This document shows, in pieces, positions 55,683 through 64,000 of a stretch of DNA of 64,000 nucleotides. Position numbers and translations under genes: made by a program. Positions within the stretch are counted from its first letter, which is position 1, and each line of letters starts with the position of its first letter. The notes under the pieces were generated by a model that was not told the origin of the DNA, made no database searches, and saw only the letters and a program-made list of their open reading frames with translations. Source of the stretch: Pantoea wallisii (GTDB taxonomy: Bacteria; Pseudomonadota; Gammaproteobacteria; Enterobacterales; Enterobacteriaceae); the NCBI RefSeq assembly GCF_002095485.1, contig NZ_MLFS01000005.1:61583-125582 (forward strand). The letters run 5' to 3'.

Positions 55683-55736
55683 GGTAATGCGAGCCATCAC
55701 TTCAGTAATGCAGGGATGCTGGCCTTGAGGGGGAAG

Positions 55737-56653
55737 TCATTGTGGCCAGCGCCATTCAGGTTCACTGAGATGTTTCGCAAAGAAGTCAGACAGTACTCTG
55801 ACCTTAAGCGGACGACTGCGTGAGGTGGGGGTAACAAAATAGAGTCCACCCTGCGTCATCGACCACGCTTTAAGCAGGTGCTCCAGACGGCCATCTTTCA
55901 GATACTCCGCGGCGATAAATTCCGGAAGCTCCGCAATCCCCAGTCCTGCCAGCAAGGGCGGCAGCAGGGCATCGGCGTTGGTGACCCTCAGCGGTCCGCC
56001 CGGCACAATATCCTCCTGCACGCCGGAAGCATGCGTAAAGCGCCAGATCTGGCTACGGGCACGATAGGCATAGCTGAAACACGGCCGGGCAGAGAGTTCG
56101 CGCGGATGCTGCGGTACACCCTGTTCAGCGAGGTATGTCGGTGAGGCCACCAGAAATTGCGACACCGCACACAGCTTGCGCGCCACCAGCGAGGAGTCCG
56201 GAAGCACGGCAATTCGTAACGCGGCATCAAATCCCTCGGCAATCAGGTCGACCGATGCATCTGACAAGTGCAGGTCCACGCTCAGTTCCGGGAACTGGCG
56301 GATAAGTTCTGGCATCAGTGGGGCTACCCAGCGTAAGCCGAATGACATGGGTACCGCTAAGCGCACCTGTCCACGTGGCTGCACTGATAATTCGTGTGCT
56401 TCGCTTTCCACCTCTTCAGCCTGGCGATATATCTCTGACGCCTTTGCTGCCATGCTCTGGCCGAACTCTGTTAACGCCAGCTGACGTGAGGTTCGGTTAA
56501 ACAGCCGACCGCCCAGCCGCTCCTCCAGCCTGGCGACTGCACGTGACACAGTAGGGACAGAGACGCCCATCACTCTTGCTGCCGCCGCAAAAGAACCTCT
56601 TCAGCCACTTTTGCAAACATCGCAAGCCCTTCAAAATCGGGAAATCTGTTCAT
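55737..56653 (-). pseudogene. LysR-family transcriptional regulator, split near the N terminus by one deletion
   Basis: The main frame (55737 to about 56597) has the LysR recognition helix VPTVSRAVARLEERLGGRLFNRTSRQLALTEFG and a full effector domain. The first 20 residues, NRFPDFEGLAMFAKVAEEGSF, lie in another frame starting at ATG 56653. One C missing at 56596-56597 on the plus strand (coding GAGGGTTCT read as GAGGTTCT) causes the split. Repair gives about 305 residues, normal for LysR. It is divergent from the VOC protein gene and probably controls it. Confidence 0.85.
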
Positions 56654-56781
56654 TTCAAATCTGCAATGATGAGTTTCAAACCATTCTATTTTGGAAGCTG
56701 GCGAGCGTCGATATGCTTGTCTCATCGCGACAACAACTGCTGTCGCCAATTGACTGAATAACTCATCACAGGAATAGAGAA

Positions 56782-57336
56782 ATGAAAACCCACCGTATTG
56801 CTTCTACGCTCTTTGCCTCATCCCTGGTGCTGGGCATGACCAGCGTCTCTGCCCCCGCCTTCAGCGCCGTGCCAGCACCTCTGGTTACTCTTTCAGGTGT
56901 GGATCATGCCGGCATAAATGTTCCTGATCTCGCAAGGGCCATCGCGTTTTTCCAGACTACTTTCGGCGCCAGGCTGGAATCTGATATTACGCCTGGCGCG
57001 ATCCCGGATGCGTGGAAAACGGCGTTCAACTGGCATCAGTCCAGTGACCTCAAGCGTTTTGTCATGATGCGCCTGCCGGATGGCACAGGCGTAGAGCTGT
57101 TCCAGTATAGCGGTGAGCACATCGGCCATGAACGTCCTCATCAGGATGATGATGCGGCAACGCATATCGCACTAAAAACGCATGATGTACCCGCAAGCTT
57201 TAAGGCTATTCAAAAAGCCGGACTGAAAACCCTGAATGAGCCGGTGACCAACGCCGATGGCACTCAATGGTTCTATTTCCTGACGCCGTGGGGCTCGCAG
57301 ATAGAACTGGTGGGTAAAGCAAACGTGGCGAATTGA
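56782..57336 (+). CDS. Exported VOC-fold (glyoxalase-like) protein
   Basis: The 184-residue protein has a signal peptide (MKTHRIASTLFASSLVLGMTSVSAPAFSA) and one VOC domain pair (GVDHAGINVPDLARAIAFFQTTFGA, FYFLTPWGSQIELV). VOC proteins usually bind a metal and act on small molecules; export to the periplasm is unusual. The next gene, also exported, follows after 12 bases, so the two form an operon divergent from the LysR regulator. Confidence 0.82.
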   Translation: MKTHRIASTLFASSLVLGMTSVSAPAFSAVPAPLVTLSGVDHAGINVPDLARAIAFFQTTFGARLESDITPGAIPDAWKTAFNWHQSSDLKRFVMMRLPDGTGVELFQYSGEHIGHERPHQDDDAATHIALKTHDVPASFKAIQKAGLKTLNEPVTNADGTQWFYFLTPWGSQIELVGKANVAN

Positions 57337-57348
57337 CAGGATAGAGAT

Positions 57349-57804
57349 ATGAAAAAGGTCCTCACCCAAACCTTGCTGGTAGCTGCACTACTGGCCGGCA
57401 CACATAACGTTTTAGCGGAGAACACAACGATGACTATTATGACAACTCAGCACGCTCCTGCAGGCCTGCAACAGCTTATCGATCGCCACTTTGCGATCTG
57501 GAACAACACCAATGCTGTTGAGCGGGAGAAAGATTTCGCTGCGGTTTACTCGGCTAACTTTTTCATGGCCGATTATGATGGTCTGAACGAAGGCGCAGAT
57601 CGTGTCAATGCTGCCATCAGTAAAGTACAGTCACAGCATGCGGGCTTTATCTTCACCCCGGCGCCTGTCGAGTGGAACCACGGCATAGCCCGTGTAACCT
57701 GGGGGTATGGACCGAAAGAGAACCCCTGGCTGGTTCGGGGCGAAGATATCTTCACGGTCAGCGAAGGCAGGCTATCAAGCGCACGCGTCTTTCTTAATAA
57801 ATAG
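57349..57804 (+). CDS. Exported SnoaL/NTF2-like protein
   Basis: The 151-residue protein has a signal peptide (MKKVLTQTLLVAALLAGTHNVLA) and an NTF2-like fold (IDRHFAIWNNTNAVEREKDFAAVYSANFFMADYDGLNEGADRVNAAI). Such domains often bind or turn over small hydrophobic compounds. It is co-transcribed with the VOC gene; a shared periplasmic substrate is possible but not shown. Confidence 0.78.
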   Translation: MKKVLTQTLLVAALLAGTHNVLAENTTMTIMTTQHAPAGLQQLIDRHFAIWNNTNAVEREKDFAAVYSANFFMADYDGLNEGADRVNAAISKVQSQHAGFIFTPAPVEWNHGIARVTWGYGPKENPWLVRGEDIFTVSEGRLSSARVFLNK

Positions 57805-57953
57805 CACGGTTAATCAACAGCAGGGGAGAATATCCTGACCGCAGGGATAGTCTGAGGCACTTTGATATGTTATCAGTAAGTACCTGCGTTCTGGTCAGGT
57901 ATTACATTTTACACATGCTAACTGTTATTCACTCATCAGCTTGAGAAAAGATC

Positions 57954-58337
57954 ATGAAGAAATCGATAGTTCCGGAAGAGTTCAGGCACTATTTCAGTGA
58001 TTGGCACTTCTCTCCCGTCATCGAAGCAGATGGCACAGTGTATCTTTCAGGTGTTACTGCAGCACGAAAGGATAAACCTATAAGTAAACACCCGGAAGAG
58101 CAATTCCATGATGCATTTTATAAGCTGGGTGTATATCTAAAAGCCGCTGGTTTAGATTATGAAAATATTGTTGAGATGACTACTTTTCATATTGATTTGA
58201 AAAAACACATAGACGTTTTTTCTAAAGTAAAAGATGAGTATGTAAAAGCGCCATACCCGGCATGGTCCGCTATAGGCGTAGCAGAATTCATTCCGGAAAA
58301 TGCACTGGTAGAGATGCGGATTGTGGCAAAAAGATAG
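57954..58337 (+). CDS. RidA-superfamily protein without the active-site arginine
   Basis: The 127-residue protein has the RidA fold (GTVYLSGVTAARKDKP, AGLDYENIVEMTTFHIDLKKHIDVFSKV, PENALVEMRIVA). At the position of the carboxylate-binding arginine (PAR in active RidA) it has PAW in APYPAWSAIGV, so enamine deamination as in RidA is not expected. It is probably a Rid2/3-type member of unknown role. It stands alone; the flanking bases are AT-richer than the surroundings. Confidence 0.8.
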   Translation: MKKSIVPEEFRHYFSDWHFSPVIEADGTVYLSGVTAARKDKPISKHPEEQFHDAFYKLGVYLKAAGLDYENIVEMTTFHIDLKKHIDVFSKVKDEYVKAPYPAWSAIGVAEFIPENALVEMRIVAKR

Positions 58338-58435
58338 CAATATTTGCTCTCTTGAGGTGGACCTGGTCAACCTCGGTCACGACAATGTCTGCAGGCGCAG
58401 TGACGCAGCGAGCCTATTTTCAGCTCATAAAACGA

Positions 58436-58458
58436 GGGCGTTCGTTAACTGAACGCCC
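58436..58458 (-). terminator. Terminator of the mechanosensitive channel gene
   Basis: GGGCGTTC and GAACGCCC form an eight-base stem with a seven-base loop. On the minus strand it is followed by TCGTTTTA. It lies just after the channel stop codon. Confidence 0.75.
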
Positions 58459-58464
58459 GTACGA

Positions 58465-59529
58465 TCAGGCATCGGAATCTGTCAGTGTGGCCCTGATATG
58501 AGGAAGACTCTGAGGATAGTTTTGCTGAATGAATTCGATCATTTTCTCCCGCACGTAGCAGCGTAAATCCCAGGCCATTGGGGAGTTTTGCGCAGTCATC
58601 AACAATCTGATCGTCATGGTTTTTTCAGTAGTATCAGTCACCTGCAGTACCTGAGTCTCCTGATCCCAGAGTTTCGTTTCGCTGAGCACTTTTTCAAAGT
58701 GCTTACGCAGCGGATCCAACGGCATGGAGTAATCAAGATAGAGAAAAACAGAGCCTAAAATTTGCGCGTTATTACGCGTCCAGTTCTGAAACGGATTTTC
58801 TGTAAAGTAAGTGATCGGCAAGACCAGCCGGCGCAGATCCCAGAGGCGCACAACAACGTAAGTCAGGTTGATCTCCTCAATCCAGCCCCACTCTTTTTCC
58901 ACCACGACGGCATCATCAATTTTGATCGGCTGAGTAAAAGCTATCTGTATGCCGGCGAATAAGTTAACGAGCGATTTCTGCAGCGCAAAGCCAATTATTA
59001 TTCCGGCAACCCCGGCCCCGGCCAGGATAGTCGTACCGAATTTACGGACGCCCGGAAAACTGAGCAGGATCAGAGAGAGGCAAAAGGTCACCAGTACAAC
59101 AATCGCGACTTTCTTAACATACATTATCTGCGTGCGAATCTTACGGGCACGAAGATTATTTGAGATATTTATGTCATAGCGTATGAAAAGCATATCCTGT
59201 GCGACGTTGATTAACCGAATCAGCACAGAGCAGAATGATAATATAATAAATATATTAATCGTTGTTGTAATAAAGCTTAGCGATTCAGGCTGTACGTTGA
59301 CATAATTGATCCCCAGTCGGATAAAAAGCAAAGGGATAAAAAGAAACATTGACCCACGAAGGTGCTTTTCTAGTGATTTGAATAGCTTTCTGTCACGACT
59401 CTGCCAGTAACGGATAAATCGGAGAAGTACAAATCGTGTTAAAAAACCCACGGCAAGTGAGAGCGTGACGAGCAATACAGCAGGCACCCAGGATGGCGCA
59501 CCAGATAACTCACCAAATAGCAAAGGCAT
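58465..59529 (-). CDS. MscS-family mechanosensitive ion channel
   Basis: The 354-residue inner-membrane protein has about four to five membrane segments. The MscS pore-lining helix region is KFGTTILAGAGVAGIIIGFALQKSLVNLFAGIQIAFTQPIKIDDAVVVEKEWGWIEEINLTYVVVRLWD. The cytoplasmic beta and alpha-beta domains follow. It belongs to the small-conductance group that opens under osmotic down-shock. GGAGAG precedes the start. Some enterobacteria carry similar proteins on accessory DNA. Confidence 0.88.
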   Translation of the reverse strand: MPLLFGELSGAPSWVPAVLLVTLSLAVGFLTRFVLLRFIRYWQSRDRKLFKSLEKHLRGSMFLFIPLLFIRLGINYVNVQPESLSFITTTINIFIILSFCSVLIRLINVAQDMLFIRYDINISNNLRARKIRTQIMYVKKVAIVVLVTFCLSLILLSFPGVRKFGTTILAGAGVAGIIIGFALQKSLVNLFAGIQIAFTQPIKIDDAVVVEKEWGWIEEINLTYVVVRLWDLRRLVLPITYFTENPFQNWTRNNAQILGSVFLYLDYSMPLDPLRKHFEKVLSETKLWDQETQVLQVTDTTEKTMTIRLLMTAQNSPMAWDLRCYVREKMIEFIQQNYPQSLPHIRATLTDSDA

Positions 59530-59704
59530 TATCTCTCCTTATATACAGCTAACAACCCTGGTTGTCAGTTATGTCAAAAAATCAGTAATCTTTTTTTTAC
59601 AGATCATCTGCAGATTGCCTGATCGAACATATCATTATATGAAAAACAGGGAAAACGGCCTTGTCAGGACATAAAAATATCTGACAACTTTTGGTAAATA
59701 CCTG

Positions 59705-60322
59705 CTATGCAGAGTACGCGCCTGAGATACCTTTGATAAGCGCTGTGAAGGCCTCGACAGCCTCTTCATGCTGCATATGTCCACGCGAAATCGCCACGGA
59801 GAGCGCCTCTCCAGCGCCCACAAGCCCAACGCAAAGTTGCTGTAACGATTTTGGGGATATTCCGACATGCGGGGTCAGAACAGAGACAAACATCGCGACG
59901 CAGTTATCCAGCAACTCCTGGAAAACGACCGCCTTTTCTTCGCTGCCTGCCAGCGCTGCACCGATCACATGGAATTCGCCTGTTTTATCTGCGGCACAAA
60001 GTATGTAGCTGCTCGCCAGAAGATCTGCGGTTTCCTGCGCATTTTTAGGCGCTTTGGACATCATTTCCGCGAAGGAGCTGATGCGTTCTGTATCGATCCA
60101 TTTATAGAGTTCGATGAGCAGTGCTGAGCGGGTTGGGAAGTGATCGTAGACCACGGGTTTAGAAACGCCTGCACGCTCGGCCAGCCGTCCCAGAGTCAGG
60201 CTATCCGGATCCTCCTCTCGTACGATCAGAAGTGCGGTTTCAAGAAGCTGCTGGCGCCGTTTGGCTCTGGTTAATCTTTTTGCCGGAGATGAGGAGGGTT
60301 GGACGTTGTTTTTATTCATCAT
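59705..60322 (-). CDS. TetR-family transcriptional regulator
   Basis: The 205-residue protein has the TetR domain RQQLLETALLIVREEDPDSLTLGRLAERAGVSKPVVYDHFPTRSALL. It is divergent from the NAD(P)-binding protein at 60439, with two identical-arm operators between. It should repress that gene and itself. Confidence 0.9.
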   Translation of the reverse strand: MMNKNNVQPSSSPAKRLTRAKRRQQLLETALLIVREEDPDSLTLGRLAERAGVSKPVVYDHFPTRSALLIELYKWIDTERISSFAEMMSKAPKNAQETADLLASSYILCAADKTGEFHVIGAALAGSEEKAVVFQELLDNCVAMFVSVLTPHVGISPKSLQQLCVGLVGAGEALSVAISRGHMQHEEAVEAFTALIKGISGAYSA

Positions 60323-60356
60323 TCTGTATTCATTCAGCCACTAAAAATTATTTAAC

Positions 60357-60410
60357 CTACTAAAAGTAGATTAATTCCGCAATGCGTACTACCTTTCCTA
60401 CTATTAGTAG
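60357..60410. promoter_or_regulatory. Paired TetR operators
   Basis: CTACT-AAA-AGTAG (60357-60369) and CTACT-ATT-AGTAG (60398-60410) have the same five-base arms and three-base spacer. Their centres are 41 bases apart, four helical turns, in the gap between the TetR gene and its divergent neighbour. Confidence 0.75.
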
Positions 60411-60438
60411 CTTATCACGTACAAGAGGAAACACGCAT

Positions 60439-61446
60439 ATGTCATGTAATCCTGTACTTTTATTGGGTGGTTCAGGTGCAATTGGTCATCAGACTGCGCG
60501 GGCGCTACGGGCGACTTATCCGGATGTTCCGCTCCTGATCGGCGGCCGGGATTTTGTCAAAGCGCAGCGTACGGCAGCCGAAATGGGCAACGCGCAAGCT
60601 ATCGTGCCTGATATGAACTCTGCAGAACTGGGTCTGGGAGATAAGCCAATCAGTGCGGTGGTTGTCCTCTATAAGGATCATTCACTTGCCGCATTGCGCT
60701 TTGCCCAGGCGCGGGGGATACCTCACCTGAGTATCTCGTCCGGGGTGTTCGAAATCGCGCCTGAAATAGCAAACTTTATGCATGCGCCAACTGCTTCGGC
60801 GGTGGTCCTTGGCTACGAATGGTTGGTAGGCGCCACAACCGTTCCGGCGATCCATCTGACAAAATCCTTTGCTCAGGTCGATAAAATTCACATCGGTGCG
60901 CTGGTCGATGAGCAGGATACAGGTGGGCCGGCGGTCGCTGAAGATTTTGAATATCTAAGCCGCCTCATGCCTGCCGCTCTTTCGCGCCGTGATGGGCGCT
61001 GGGGATGGCGGGAAGGTGATGACGCAAAAGTGGTTTTCTCAGCGCTGGATGGCAGCAAAATTAACGCTTCCGGCTTTTCATCAATTGATGTAGCCGGACT
61101 GGCAGCCGCAACCGGAGCGCGCAGCGTACAGTTCGACCTGGGTCAGGGTGTGAGTTCGAGTCGACGCAAAGGCAAGCCATTATCAACGGAAATCATCCTT
61201 GATATTTCCGGGCTTGATCACAGCGGACGAGCGCTGCGAACCAGACATGCGGTCGTACATCCTGGCGGTGCAGCGCCCCTGACCGGAATGGGGATCGCCT
61301 TACTCCTTGAGCGCTTAATCGGACTGGATGGAAAACCACCTGTCGCGCCAGGTCTGTACTTCCCTTATCAGATTCTGGATGCGTCGCACTACTTAACACG
61401 CCTTGCGCAAGAGGGCGGTGAGGTTCTGCCACTCCCGCTTTCATAA
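60439..61446 (+). CDS. NAD(P)-binding saccharopine dehydrogenase-like protein
   Basis: The 335-residue protein has an N-terminal Rossmann fold (VLLLGGSGAIGHQTARALRATYPDVPLLIGGRD), as in the saccharopine dehydrogenase family. The C-terminal part shows no clear active site by eye. It may be a short-chain type oxidoreductase for a toxic or unusual compound, given the TetR gene beside it. ATG 60439 is chosen for the AGAGGA upstream; the frame reaches back to 60382 across one TetR operator. Confidence 0.75.
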   Translation: MSCNPVLLLGGSGAIGHQTARALRATYPDVPLLIGGRDFVKAQRTAAEMGNAQAIVPDMNSAELGLGDKPISAVVVLYKDHSLAALRFAQARGIPHLSISSGVFEIAPEIANFMHAPTASAVVLGYEWLVGATTVPAIHLTKSFAQVDKIHIGALVDEQDTGGPAVAEDFEYLSRLMPAALSRRDGRWGWREGDDAKVVFSALDGSKINASGFSSIDVAGLAAATGARSVQFDLGQGVSSSRRKGKPLSTEIILDISGLDHSGRALRTRHAVVHPGGAAPLTGMGIALLLERLIGLDGKPPVAPGLYFPYQILDASHYLTRLAQEGGEVLPLPLS

Positions 61447-61583
61447 ACAGCACCCGGCAACATCCGGCGAGGCAGTCGTAAGCCCGCCGGTATTAGCTTG
61501 TAAAAGACCCGATGCGGCACGGAGGCCGATGTCAGCGATGAGCGAGAGGCAGGTCAAATCCTCATCAGGCGCCCGTGTGGGCC

Positions 61584-61847
61584 TTAGTGACCGTGAACGG
61601 TCAATCCTACGAGCCGGATAACTACAGGACGGACAACAAGTATGCAAAAGAAAGCCGCGGGCATGGCAACCTGGTAAGCATTCATCACATTTGTCATGTA
61701 ATGGGGTCCGGTTCCGAATTCAGCTAACGTGATAACCAGACTCATCAGGAACGCCATGATGATCGCCATATAAAGGGCAAAAATGTAAGGGGCCATGCGC
61801 GTTGGCAGGCGGGTTCGTTGGGGGTTTTTTGTGGTAGCATCACTCAT
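61584..61847 (-). CDS. DUF2798-type small membrane protein
   Basis: The 87-residue protein has two membrane segments (IFALYMAIIMAFLMSLVITLAEF and AMPAAFFCILVVRPVVIRLV) separated by a short loop, the DUF2798 pattern. The start at 61847 has AGGATA upstream. It is divergent from a LysR regulator 127 bases away, a pairing often seen for this family. Function is unknown. Confidence 0.82.
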   Translation of the reverse strand: MSDATTKNPQRTRLPTRMAPYIFALYMAIIMAFLMSLVITLAEFGTGPHYMTNVMNAYQVAMPAAFFCILVVRPVVIRLVGLTVHGH

Positions 61848-61974
61848 CGAAATATCCTGTTTAATGAAGGTCGACGAAACAGCGGCTAACTTAACAAGCT
61901 TATAAACAGGGTTGTAGAGCCGTGATTCTTTAATCATTATTAATTAAAAGTGACGAATCATCAGTGGGGATAAT

Positions 61975-62883
61975 ATGGACGTGTTAGGGCTGATCAGCAC
62001 TTTTATCCGTGTGGTTGAGAACGGCAGTATTGCAGCGGCGGCGCGTGCTAAAGGCTCGAGTCCGGCAGCTGTCAGCCAGAGTCTTGCCCGTCTTGAAGCG
62101 CATCTGGGCGTGCGGCTGCTATCGCGAACCACCCGTAGCATGACCTTAACTGAAAACGGTAAACGGTATTTCGAGAAAGTCCGCCACATTCCCGTAGATA
62201 TCGAACTCGCCTCTCAGGCTGCTGCGAATGAAACTAAACCGCAGGGACCACTCTGTATCGCTACGACAGCCGCATTTGGTCGGTATGTTCTGGCTCCACT
62301 TATGCCGGCTTTCAAAGCCTCTTTTCCCGAGATAGATATTGAACTGATCAGTACCGATCGCAACGTTGATCATCGCCTTGAAGGCGTTGATGTCAGTATC
62401 CGCATCGAGGCACAGCTTAATGATCAGTTAATCGCTAAAAAAATTGCATCGTTACCCTTTATATTCTGCGCGGCTCCTGCTTACCTTGATCGTGCTGGCA
62501 CTCCTCTGACGCCTGCGGAACTTAGTCACCACGACTGCGTGGTTTTCCGCTATCCAACGGACAGACGGTTTCTGCCATGGGCTTTTCTCGTCAACGGACA
62601 ACCTGTCAATGCAAAACTTAATCCCGGCTTTATTAGTGATGATATTGATATTATTGCAAAAATAGCTATAGCCGGGGGCGGTATTGCCCGTCTGGCAAGC
62701 TTTGTTGCGCAGCCTTTGATAGAGAGTGGTTTGCTAACGCCTTTGCACTGGCCTGGTTATGGCGACGAGAGCAACATTGAGTCTCAGCCGATGGATATTT
62801 ATGCCTGCGTCAACGAACGGTCAGCGCTTAATTCAAAGGTCCGAACATTTATTGAATTTTTAGAAGGTGCGATTCAGACATGA
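61975..62883 (+). CDS. LysR-family transcriptional regulator
   Basis: The 302-residue protein has the N-terminal helix-turn-helix LGLISTFIRVVENGSIAAAARAKGSSPAAVSQSLARLEAHLGVRLLSRTTRSMTLTENG and a CrgA-like effector domain. It is probably the regulator of the divergent DUF2798 gene. Unlike the LysR gene at 55.7 kb it is complete. Confidence 0.9.
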   Translation: MDVLGLISTFIRVVENGSIAAAARAKGSSPAAVSQSLARLEAHLGVRLLSRTTRSMTLTENGKRYFEKVRHIPVDIELASQAAANETKPQGPLCIATTAAFGRYVLAPLMPAFKASFPEIDIELISTDRNVDHRLEGVDVSIRIEAQLNDQLIAKKIASLPFIFCAAPAYLDRAGTPLTPAELSHHDCVVFRYPTDRRFLPWAFLVNGQPVNAKLNPGFISDDIDIIAKIAIAGGGIARLASFVAQPLIESGLLTPLHWPGYGDESNIESQPMDIYACVNERSALNSKVRTFIEFLEGAIQT

Positions 62884-62958
62884 CCGCTTGTTACGCGCAT
62901 AACTACAGGCAGTTTACAGTTTATCATCCGCTGAGATAACGATTGAAAGGGCAGCAAC

Positions 62959-63414
62959 ATGATAACAGTAGAGAAATCAGATCCCCATTCCGCAGACTCA
63001 TGCCATTTAATTGAAAAACTGTCAGCAGAGCTTGCCTCTATTACGGGTGACAGCGGCAAAAGCAATTTCACCATTGACTCCATGGATGAGGGGAGATCTG
63101 TGTGGGCAGTGGCAAGGGACAGCAGGGGAAATGCGACAGGATGCGGAGCCATTCGACCGTTGACTGAAAATATCGCTGAACTCAAAAGAATGTATTCGGA
63201 CCGTAGCTCATCCGGTATTGGTCATGCCGTGCTTACTTTCCTGGAAACATCCGTGAAGAGTATGGGATATAAAGAAATCTGGCTTGAAACCCGGCTGGTT
63301 AATCATAAGGCTGTAAATTTTTACCAGAAAAATGGGTACGTACAAATAAAGAATTACGGGCCATACGTAGGTCGGGAGGAGGCTGTATGTTTTGCAAAAT
63401 TACTGCCAGGCTGA
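62959..63414 (+). CDS. GNAT-family N-acetyltransferase
   Basis: The 151-residue protein has the GNAT fold with the acetyl-CoA loop region LKRMYSDRSSSGIGHAVLTFLETSVKSMGYKEIWLETRLVNHKAVNFYQKNGYVQIKNYG. The R/Q-x-x-G-x-G/A loop is replaced by RSSSGIGHA. The acceptor is unknown. AAGGGCAG precedes the start. Confidence 0.85.
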   Translation: MITVEKSDPHSADSCHLIEKLSAELASITGDSGKSNFTIDSMDEGRSVWAVARDSRGNATGCGAIRPLTENIAELKRMYSDRSSSGIGHAVLTFLETSVKSMGYKEIWLETRLVNHKAVNFYQKNGYVQIKNYGPYVGREEAVCFAKLLPG

Positions 63415-63466
63415 TTCAGGATTTATATAAATCGGGAATCACTATTTAACTTTTATAGGGGGGTAC

Positions 63467-63940
63467 GTGCGCATTCGACCATCATCTCGACTGATCACTC
63501 TTTCGCCTGATAATCGCGTCCTGCTCTTTAGGTTCTGTCATAAAGATGGTGCTCTGAGAGGAAAAACATACTGGGCAACGCCGGGCGGAGGGCTCGAAAA
63601 AAACGAATCTTATGAACAGGCTGCTATACGCGAGTTATACGAAGAAACGGGTTTGACCAGCACATTCCCGGGGCCACAAATAGCGTCCCGAACCTTCACA
63701 ATGATGCTACCAAGTGGGGAGACAGTACTTGCTGATGAGCGTTTCTTTATGATTAATGCACATACACCCGATCTTGATCGCTCAGGATGGAGTAACAATG
63801 AAAAGGAAGTCATTCGCGAGCATCACTGGTGGACAATAGAAGAGCTAATACACACCAGTGAGACAATTTTTCCACGCGATTTAATCATTAACATACTTAA
63901 AAGCAAATCAGCCGGATCTCCGACGTTAACTGCGTCATGA
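63467..63940 (+). CDS. NUDIX hydrolase
   Basis: The 157-residue protein carries a complete Nudix box, GGGLEKNESYEQAAIRELYEETGL, which binds magnesium and the diphosphate. Substrates in the family are nucleoside diphosphate derivatives. It starts with GTG at 63467 after AGGGGGG. It follows the GNAT gene after 52 bases and may be co-transcribed. Confidence 0.87.
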   Translation: MRIRPSSRLITLSPDNRVLLFRFCHKDGALRGKTYWATPGGGLEKNESYEQAAIRELYEETGLTSTFPGPQIASRTFTMMLPSGETVLADERFFMINAHTPDLDRSGWSNNEKEVIREHHWWTIEELIHTSETIFPRDLIINILKSKSAGSPTLTAS

Positions 63941-63950
63941 TATCCTGAAC

Positions 63951-63974
63951 GTCCGCTTTTGGCACATAGCGGAC
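63951..63974. repeat. Small hairpin repeat
   Basis: GTCCGCT and AGCGGAC form a perfect seven-base stem around TTTGGCACAT. Very similar GTCCGCTT-TGGCAC hairpins are known between genes in enterobacteria. It lies 11 bases after the Nudix gene and may act as its terminator. Confidence 0.55.
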
Positions 63975-64000
63975 CTTGTAAAACTATTCTGCTGGCCACC

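Overview
The window looks like part of a large low-copy plasmid of an enterobacterium of the Erwiniaceae type (Pantoea or Erwinia are the best guesses; the genus is not proven by the sequence). The reasons are a RepFIB-like RepA with iterons, a parAB operon that closely resembles that of phage-plasmid P1, parS sites of P1 design, and metabolic accessory genes such as treRBC, a gluconate dehydrogenase and sulfonate-use genes. There are no rRNA, tRNA or CRISPR loci, and no intact insertion sequence.

Layout. 1-3317: end of a cytochrome c, XdhC, a MobA-like nucleotidyltransferase and a succinate-semialdehyde dehydrogenase, i.e. maturation genes for a molybdenum hydroxylase. 3535-9000: replication and partition block, with a DnaA box, a GATC cluster, five iterons, repA, about 1.5 kb of roughly thirty further iterons, parOP, parA, parB, two tandem P1-type parS sites and a pair of facing DnaA boxes. 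9017-19213: organosulfur acquisition, led by a sigma-54 activator whose C-terminal half is a cytoplasmic SsuA-like binding domain; it diverges from flavin monooxygenases, an FAD protein, an MFS carrier, an SfnB/DszC-like protein and an orphan SsuA. 19455-22783: FUSC efflux protein, a small YhcN-type protein and an Asp/Glu racemase. 22937-28883: amino-acid ABC transporter with RidA, a PLP D-amino-acid deaminase and an IclR regulator. 29040-35602: Fur- and Zur-type metal genes (binding protein, COG0523 GTPase), methyltransferase/TetR pair, YbiV-like phosphatase, HxlR/zinc alcohol dehydrogenase. 35659-41928: treR-treB-treC with two extra genes attached. 42079-46504: chemoreceptor, diguanylate cyclase, YbiI and a LacI regulator. 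46950-50771: three-subunit membrane gluconate-type dehydrogenase. 51207-54614: an orphan Tc-toxin C component with an AT-rich toxin tip, then a resolvase remnant. 54726-64000: GAF-GGDEF protein and small regulator/enzyme pairs.

Two points dominate the reading. First, at least ten genes are split by one- or two-base indels that nearly all lie in short homopolymers; this is most simply explained by base-calling errors, so the split genes are probably intact in the organism. Second, the partition and replication signals are unusually rich: two complete parS sites, a perfectly symmetric parS-like site 27 kb away, and iteron copies scattered through coding sequence.
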